Assembly: GCA_963922565.1 (NCBI GenBank)
Contig: CAWUIQ010000008.1
Span: 39,587-103,586, forward strand
Length of the DNA: 64,000 nucleotides
Direction: 5' to 3'
From: JBCBKL01 sp963922565
GTDB lineage: Bacteria; Pseudomonadota; Alphaproteobacteria; Rhodobacterales; Rhodobacteraceae
Every line of letters begins with the position of its first letter. Position 1 is the first letter of the stretch. The translations under genes were made by a program, and so were the position numbers. This document shows, in pieces, positions 59,454 through 64,000 of the stretch. The notes beneath the pieces were generated by a model. That model made no database searches, was not told where the DNA came from, and was given only the letters and a program-made list of their open reading frames with translations.

Positions 59454-60346
59454 GAAGCGGTACCGCCCAGCTCTTGGGCCAGCACGTCAAAGACAAGACG
59501 AATGCGGCGGTTGGTGTGCAACTCGCGGTGAACGGTCAGCCACAGCGGGATCGGGATGGGATTGAATGCAGGCGTGACGACCTCGCCAAAGCCCGTTAGC
59601 TCGGTCATGTTGTCGACCATGATCGCGATGCCCAGCCCGGCCCGCACCATCTCCCACACGACATGGCCGTTCCGGCTGCTGTAACGGAACTGCCCGGGCT
59701 TGAGGTTGAGGCCCGTCTGTTTCAGGGCCGCGACCATCTCGTCCGCGGGGCCGTAGCCGACATAGGTCGCCTGCTCCAGATCCTCGATTGTCTTCGGGCG
59801 CCCGTGACGTTCGAAATATGCATCGGTCGCATAAAGGTTCGCCGTCGTGTCCCGCAACCGCTTGGCGATCAGATCCGGCTGGGTCGGACGAGCATGGCGC
59901 AGGGCGATGTCAGCCTCGCGGCGCCGCAGATCCTGTATCTCGTTCGAGGCGACGATATCGAAGGTGATGCCAGGCGCGATGTCCGCCAGGCGCCGCAGGA
60001 TCGGCGGCAACACATAGGCCGAGGTCAGATCGGTCGCGGTGATCGACACCCGGCCCTCGATCGCCTGCACCTGTCCGCTCGCGGCCAGTGAAACGCGTCC
60101 TGCCGCCTCGCCCATCTCGCGGACGTGATCCAGCAGCATGTGGCCCGTATCGGTCAGCGTCAGGCCCCGGCCAACCCGTTCGAACAGCGTAACCTCAAGC
60201 GCCTCTTCCAGCGCCGCGACCTGCCGGCTGAGGGTGGGTTGGGTCAGACCAAGCGCACGGGATGCCGCGCTGAGCGAACCCTCTTCCGCCGTCACGAGGA
60301 ACGCGCGGACCTGGTTCCAGTCGAATGTTACACTCTGCCAATTCAT
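59450..60346 (-). CDS. LysR family transcriptional regulator
   Basis: 298 aa. Winged HTH at about 12-70 (FLVTAEEGSLSAASRALGLT, then QPTLSRQVAALE) and effector domain from about 100. It is divergent from a methyltransferase gene (85-bp A+T-rich gap) and convergent with the SLC13 permease. The methyltransferase or the permease are possible targets; no clear box was singled out. Confidence 0.87.
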   Translation of the reverse strand: MNWQSVTFDWNQVRAFLVTAEEGSLSAASRALGLTQPTLSRQVAALEEALEVTLFERVGRGLTLTDTGHMLLDHVREMGEAAGRVSLAASGQVQAIEGRVSITATDLTSAYVLPPILRRLADIAPGITFDIVASNEIQDLRRREADIALRHARPTQPDLIAKRLRDTTANLYATDAYFERHGRPKTIEDLEQATYVGYGPADEMVAALKQTGLNLKPGQFRYSSRNGHVVWEMVRAGLGIAIMVDNMTELTGFGEVVTPAFNPIPIPLWLTVHRELHTNRRIRLVFDVLAQELGGTAS

Positions 60347-60431
60347 GCGTTTTCGTATATATTCGATGCGTATTTGGAGAATTTACCGGTGATTTCTGCA
60401 TATCTATACGCCCCCGCAAAGGAGCACAATC

Positions 60432-61049
60432 ATGACCAACAATGCAGTATTTTGGAATAAAGCAGCCCGCGGTTACGCCAAACGCCCCGTCGCGGACGAG
60501 GCCGCCTACGCCCATACGCTGGACCGGACGCGGAGCTATTTGAAAGCAACGGATAAGGTGCTTGAGGCCGGATGCGGCACGGGGACAACCGCGCTCAAAC
60601 TGGCCGATGCGGCGGCTGAGATCGTGGCGACGGATGTGGCCAGCGAAATGATCGCAATCGCCCGCGAAAAAGGGAAAGACACCGGTAATGTCCGCTTCGA
60701 GGTCGCGGATGAAACGCTGAACCAGTTCGGGAACGACAGCTTCGATGCGGTCCTGGCGTTCAACCTCATCCACCTCGTTCCCAACCCGCAAAGCGCGCTG
60801 CGCCGCTTTCACGACGTGCTCAAACCCGGCGGGTTCTTTGTCTCGAAGACGCCATGCCTTGGGGGCAATCTCATGCTGAGGCCGATGATCCGGGTGATGC
60901 AGTTCTTTGGCAAAGCGCCTTTCGTGTCGTTCCTGCGCCCCGATGACGTGGCCAACATGGTCGAACGGGCCGGGCTGGAAATCGTCGAGCGCGCCAATCA
61001 CAACAAGCGGACGTGGGGTCATTTCATCGTGGCGCGCAAGCCGCTCTGA
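60432..61049 (+). CDS. Class I SAM-dependent methyltransferase
   Basis: 205 aa. SAM motif I VLEAGCGTGTT at 43-53, the acidic residue in VATDVASEM near 71 and FDAVLAFNLIHLV (motif IV region). The Methyltransf_11 class acts on small molecules or lipids; the HxxHLV-like region resembles UbiE-type enzymes. GGAG precedes the ATG. The LysR gene is divergent. Confidence 0.85.
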   Translation: MTNNAVFWNKAARGYAKRPVADEAAYAHTLDRTRSYLKATDKVLEAGCGTGTTALKLADAAAEIVATDVASEMIAIAREKGKDTGNVRFEVADETLNQFGNDSFDAVLAFNLIHLVPNPQSALRRFHDVLKPGGFFVSKTPCLGGNLMLRPMIRVMQFFGKAPFVSFLRPDDVANMVERAGLEIVERANHNKRTWGHFIVARKPL

Positions 61050-61104
61050 TGCGACGGTTCGACCGCTGGGCAGACTGGGCGGGCGCCGGCACACTTTCGG
61101 TGTC

Positions 61105-61611
61105 ATGGCCCAGGTCGAACCGATTCCAGCCCCCGAGAGCTCGCTTCTCGCCGATCACGAGCGGATCGAGGGCGTTTATGTCGATTGCTACGCAACCTGG
61201 CACGATGGGCATATCAGCCTCGCCGAGCTGATCGAGGCCTTCTATACCAGCCCGCTTTTCAAGGCCGAACGGCTGGTGCTGCGGGTCATGGCCAAATCCC
61301 CGTCAACCGACGCCGATGTCAAGGCGCTCGCCACGGGCGAGGCCCAATCGTTCGCGGCCTGGCGGGTCGAAGCGCGGCGAGACGCCGAAATCCTGCTCGC
61401 CGACAAGGCCGGGCGGACCAAGTCATGGCTCTCGGCCCAGCCCGATGGCACCGGGACGCGTCTGTTTTTCGGATCGGTGGTTCTGCCCGTGAAAGGGCGG
61501 GGTGGGAAGCCGACGCTCGGGCCGGTTTTCCATAGCCTGCTCGGGGCGCACAAAATCTATTCGCATGCCCTGCTGGCCGCGGCAGGTCGCAGGGTTGCCC
61601 CTGCGACCTGA
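61105..61611 (+). CDS. Hypothetical protein
   Basis: 168 aa soluble protein of no family that I can name. Start at 61105 (MAQVEPIPAPESSLL) is the first ATG after the methyltransferase in this frame. The C-terminal part (TRLFFGSVVLPVKG, FHSLLGAHKIYSHALLAAA) looks like a mixed alpha/beta ligand-binding fold. The last codons and the stop lie in a 12-bp perfect hairpin (61583-61610). Confidence 0.6.
   Translation: MAQVEPIPAPESSLLADHERIEGVYVDCYATWHDGHISLAELIEAFYTSPLFKAERLVLRVMAKSPSTDADVKALATGEAQSFAAWRVEARRDAEILLADKAGRTKSWLSAQPDGTGTRLFFGSVVLPVKGRGGKPTLGPVFHSLLGAHKIYSHALLAAAGRRVAPAT
61583..61610. terminator. 12-bp perfect hairpin spanning a stop codon
   Basis: CAGGTCGCAGGG and CCCTGCGACCTG pair across a TTGC loop. 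The TGA of the upstream gene (61609-61611) is part of the stem. There is no T-run on either side. It lies between two convergent genes and may slow RNA polymerase or protect 3' ends for both. Confidence 0.5.
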
Positions 61612-61624
61612 TGCGAGTGGTGGT

Positions 61625-62875
61625 TTAGGCCGGGTTCAGTGACGGTTCGCGGCGAAAGACATCGCTCAGGACCCGCAGCGCCTCGGCATATCCGTTCGCC
61701 ACAACGTGCTCTGCACTGCTTTCTTCATTAAGCTGCGCGCTGGCTTCGGCCCAGACCAGCGGATGGACCTGGCGCAGGTGATCCCGCACGATCCAGTCGA
61801 TGGATGTCGCGATTTCGCGCTGGTTCATAAAGGCCGCTTCGTTTTGCAACCGGCCAAGATTCATCCGGCAGGCGCAATAGGCCGCCAGCATATTGGCGAT
61901 ATAAGGATCAGCGCCGAGACGCAGCGCGTTGCGCAAACCATCGACGAACAGTGTCGCGTCAAGCATCCCCAGCACCAGGACATCCGATGCAGCCGCGTCC
62001 ATCAGGACAAAGGCATAGGCGCCCGCGCCCCAGACATCCGCCGTGCGCGCCGCAAGCTGACGTGCCGTGCGTTCCAGCAAAACCCGATTGGCCTGCCGAC
62101 CGGTCAAAAGCAGATGACCCAGCCGGCGATAGGGTTCCATGTCCCTCGGGTCGAGATCGATCCAGACCTCGAACTGCTCGATCAGCTGGCTCGCGGGCAG
62201 GTCACCGCCGCTTGTCAGGGCACATTTGGCCGAAGCGATAAGGGGCGAGCCGATCTCACGCGCGTCGATCCGATCCAAAAGCTCGGCGGCGCGCTCGATA
62301 TGGGCGGCAAAGCGGGCTTCGGCCTTGCGGGGTCGCATGACCTGCCGCGCGTTTTCCTTCCAAGCCGTGCCCACATCGATGTGGGTCAGCGCGAGGATCA
62401 CCGCGACATAGGGTTCGTCCGCATACTCGCTGAGGATCGATTCGAGCTCATGGACGCCGGCATTCACGATTTCAGGGTCGGGTGCTTCGCCGTTGCTCAG
62501 GGCGTCGCGGGCCATCATGACGATGTCGGCCCGGGCCCCAAAGGCGATCAGCGCTGCATAGGGTGTCCCGCACAGGGTTTTCTCGCGGTTTTGATCCGCC
62601 TCTGAAAGGGCCTGCGCGAGTGTTTTCCAGCGTTCCTGGCGGGCCAGGTTCTGACCCAGTTCGAACTGGGTGTCCCGCAGGGTCTGCTCAGCGGCAGGAT
62701 CCGGCACGGGCAAGGTCATCGCGCGGGCAAGTGCCGGCGATGGTGACGTCCTGTGGTCGCCTAAAGCGACTTGCAGGACATCATCCGGGGCCTCCTCGAC
62801 AACGGGTTGAACTGAAACACGCCCCAACCAGGGCAGGTGACTCCGAAAGTGTCCTGCAAGTGCCATCACTACCAT
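61625..62875 (-). CDS. Hypothetical all-helical (TPR-like) protein
   Basis: 416 aa (or 413 aa from the internal ATG at 62866). Mostly alpha-helical with repeated 30-35-residue Ala/Leu patterns that resemble tetratricopeptide-type repeats (from about 65 to 390). No signal peptide and no catalytic motif. I do not recognise a named family. It converges with the previous unknown gene and is divergent from the transglycosylase gene (204-bp gap without other features). Confidence 0.65.
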   Translation of the reverse strand: MVVMALAGHFRSHLPWLGRVSVQPVVEEAPDDVLQVALGDHRTSPSPALARAMTLPVPDPAAEQTLRDTQFELGQNLARQERWKTLAQALSEADQNREKTLCGTPYAALIAFGARADIVMMARDALSNGEAPDPEIVNAGVHELESILSEYADEPYVAVILALTHIDVGTAWKENARQVMRPRKAEARFAAHIERAAELLDRIDAREIGSPLIASAKCALTSGGDLPASQLIEQFEVWIDLDPRDMEPYRRLGHLLLTGRQANRVLLERTARQLAARTADVWGAGAYAFVLMDAAASDVLVLGMLDATLFVDGLRNALRLGADPYIANMLAAYCACRMNLGRLQNEAAFMNQREIATSIDWIVRDHLRQVHPLVWAEASAQLNEESSAEHVVANGYAEALRVLSDVFRREPSLNPA

Positions 62876-63079
62876 ATATACTCGTTACACCCTCTGAATG
62901 CCCAAGCATTGGGGCCGAAACGTGACCGGGCCGGGGTATTCAAAAGCCTTGGCTGGCTCATTTTTCGGATTATGGCCGCGGCTGGCGAACAATCCGCGTC
63001 GTAGGCGGAAAACTGTTTCTGGCGACCCGGCGTAAGCACTGATCTTGCACAATTGGGCCACTCTCAACCATAACGCGGT

Positions 63080-63712
63080 ATGCTTCGACTGTGCGTTGTT
63101 CTCACCTTGTTCCTTACTGCCGCAAGCGCCCTGGCCCAGTCTCCACCGGCCCGCAGCGGTGACGTTCCGCAAACACGGTGGAGCCATCGCGCAGACGGTT
63201 TGCTCTTCAGCTACAGCGCCCTCGGCGCGCTCGAAGCGCATGGTGCGCCCCTGGTCGAAGTGACCCCGTCTGATATTGCGGCATGGTGCCCGGCCTATCC
63301 AGAGGCGGACCCGGAAAGACGCCGGGCCTTCTGGGTCGGGTTCCTGTCGGCACTGGCCAAGCACGAAAGCACGTGGAACCCCCGCGCCATCGGTGGCGGC
63401 GGGCGCTGGTTCGGGCTGTTGCAGATATCGCCCGGGACCGCGCGGGGTTATGGCTGCCGCGCCCGCAGCGGTCAGGCGCTGCTCGACGGACCGGATAACC
63501 TCAGCTGCGCGATTCGCATCATGGCCGAAACCGTACCGCGCGACGGCGTCATCGCCGTCAAGGATGGGCGCTGGCGCGGTGTGGCCGCCGATTGGGGGCC
63601 TTTGCGCTCGTCCAACAAACGGGACGAGATGGCGCGATGGCTGCAGGGGCGGCCCTATTGCCAGCCGATTGCCAAGACCCGTCCGCGGGTCCGGGTGCGG
63701 GAAGAGCGCTGA
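63080..63712 (+). CDS. Lysozyme-like lytic transglycosylase (SLT domain)
   Basis: 210 aa with a Sec leader (1-19, AASALA then QS). The catalytic Glu96 is in ALAKHESTWNP, followed by GLLQISPGTARGYGC, the conserved SLT motif. It cleaves peptidoglycan glycan strands in the periplasm. Cysteines 70, 124 and later may form disulfides. The C-terminus is arginine-rich. Confidence 0.85.
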   Translation: MLRLCVVLTLFLTAASALAQSPPARSGDVPQTRWSHRADGLLFSYSALGALEAHGAPLVEVTPSDIAAWCPAYPEADPERRRAFWVGFLSALAKHESTWNPRAIGGGGRWFGLLQISPGTARGYGCRARSGQALLDGPDNLSCAIRIMAETVPRDGVIAVKDGRWRGVAADWGPLRSSNKRDEMARWLQGRPYCQPIAKTRPRVRVREER

Positions 63713-64000
63713 TCAGAACCCGAAAATTCGGTTGATGTCGGCCCAGATCGTCGGGCGGGTCAGCAGCAAAAGATGACCGCTGTCGGGGATGGCTTCGACC
63801 CGCGCATCAGGCAGCCGCTTTGCGAACCGGGTAACGGCACGCAAGGGAAAGACCGGATCGCCCGCGCCATGCAGAAACGTGATGGGCACACCGCGCAGCG
63901 TGTCGGGGTCCGGCCCCGGCCAGCGCCGGACCGCGCGCCAGTGACGACGGGCAAGACCATCTTCGGGTATCTCGATCCGCCCCTCGTTTGCCGCGACCAG
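63713..64000 (-). CDS. Alpha/beta hydrolase, C-terminal part
   Basis: The last 95 codons are in the window; the 5' part lies beyond the right edge. Two catalytic residues are visible: the acid in HGAGDPVFPL and the His in PDSGHLLLLTRP, near the C-terminus. The nucleophile elbow is outside. The stop is directly next to that of the transglycosylase gene (convergent, no gap). Confidence 0.75.
   Translation of the reverse strand: MVAANEGRIEIPEDGLARRHWRAVRRWPGPDPDTLRGVPITFLHGAGDPVFPLRAVTRFAKRLPDARVEAIPDSGHLLLLTRPTIWADINRIFGF

Overview
The window looks like a chromosomal segment of an alphaproteobacterium of the order Rhodobacterales (Roseobacter-like). This is inferred from the high G+C content, the complete oxygen-dependent (CobG-type) corrin pathway, a DUF1127 protein, the class A RNase P RNA and the general gene content. 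No 16S rRNA, insertion sequence, prophage, CRISPR array or replication origin was seen. Genes are densely packed, mostly with ATGA stop-start overlaps inside operons.

Region 1 (1-2.8 kb, minus strand) is an uptake operon: a ThiY/NMT1-like binding protein, an ATPase, a permease and the N-terminus of an amidohydrolase-like enzyme cut by the window edge. Region 2 (3-21.4 kb) is a large cobalamin cluster. One cobalamin riboswitch (about 17.95-18.14 kb) faces a minus-strand operon: DUF1636 protein, cobW, cobN, cobG, cobH, cobI, cobJ, [cobK on the opposite strand], cobL, cobE, cobM, cobB, cobA. A second riboswitch (about 4.55-4.70 kb) faces a CbiM-like cobalt permease and cobF. On the plus strand lie a HAD protein, cobO, a YdjM-like membrane protein and cobQ. 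Together these cover uroporphyrinogen III to adenosylcobyric acid, apart from the CobS/CobT chelatase partners and the cob(II)yrinate reductase; the nucleotide-loop genes are also outside the window.

Region 3 (21.5-29.4 kb) is an uncommon redox/surface locus: a Tat-type small subunit, a GMC oxidoreductase, an HTTM (gamma-carboxylase-like) membrane protein, and a 1307-residue LamG/Ig-like/glucose-sorbosone dehydrogenase protein, with a divergent DCC (DUF393) protein. The giant gene carries a 360-bp perfect internal repeat. Region 4 (29.6-41.8 kb) is mostly housekeeping: tRNA-Gly(TCC), an MsbA-like ABC exporter, an acyl-CoA synthetase and an alpha/beta hydrolase, RluB-type pseudouridine synthase, TadA, an unknown protein, a UPF0173 hydrolase, a ceramidase-family protein, a VOC protein, gatC-gatA, an excalibur-like lipoprotein and an AmiD-type amidase.

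Region 5 (41.9-48.9 kb) holds rnpB, a secreted subtilase followed by a small secreted protein whose pattern recalls the B subunit of subtilase cytotoxin, rpmG (L33), a P-loop kinase-like protein, a GNAT protein, a Bax inhibitor-1 protein, a DUF1127/LysR divergent pair, and a 455-bp gene-free stretch with interlocked inverted repeats ahead of an XRE regulator. Region 6 (49-64 kb) has a HisN-type phosphatase, two purine-type deaminases, MgtE, 5-formyl-THF cyclo-ligase, a lamin-tail/Hint protein, a YmdB phosphodiesterase, an EamA exporter, an SLC13 permease, LysR, a methyltransferase, two unknown proteins, a lysozyme-like transglycosylase and a partial alpha/beta hydrolase.

The points I would look at first are the cobK gene lying antisense inside the cob operon with a start codon shared head-to-head with cobL, the subtilase/SubB-like pair, the GMC-HTTM-LamG-GSDH-DCC locus with its gene-conversion tract, and three convergent gene pairs that each end on a shared CTAG.
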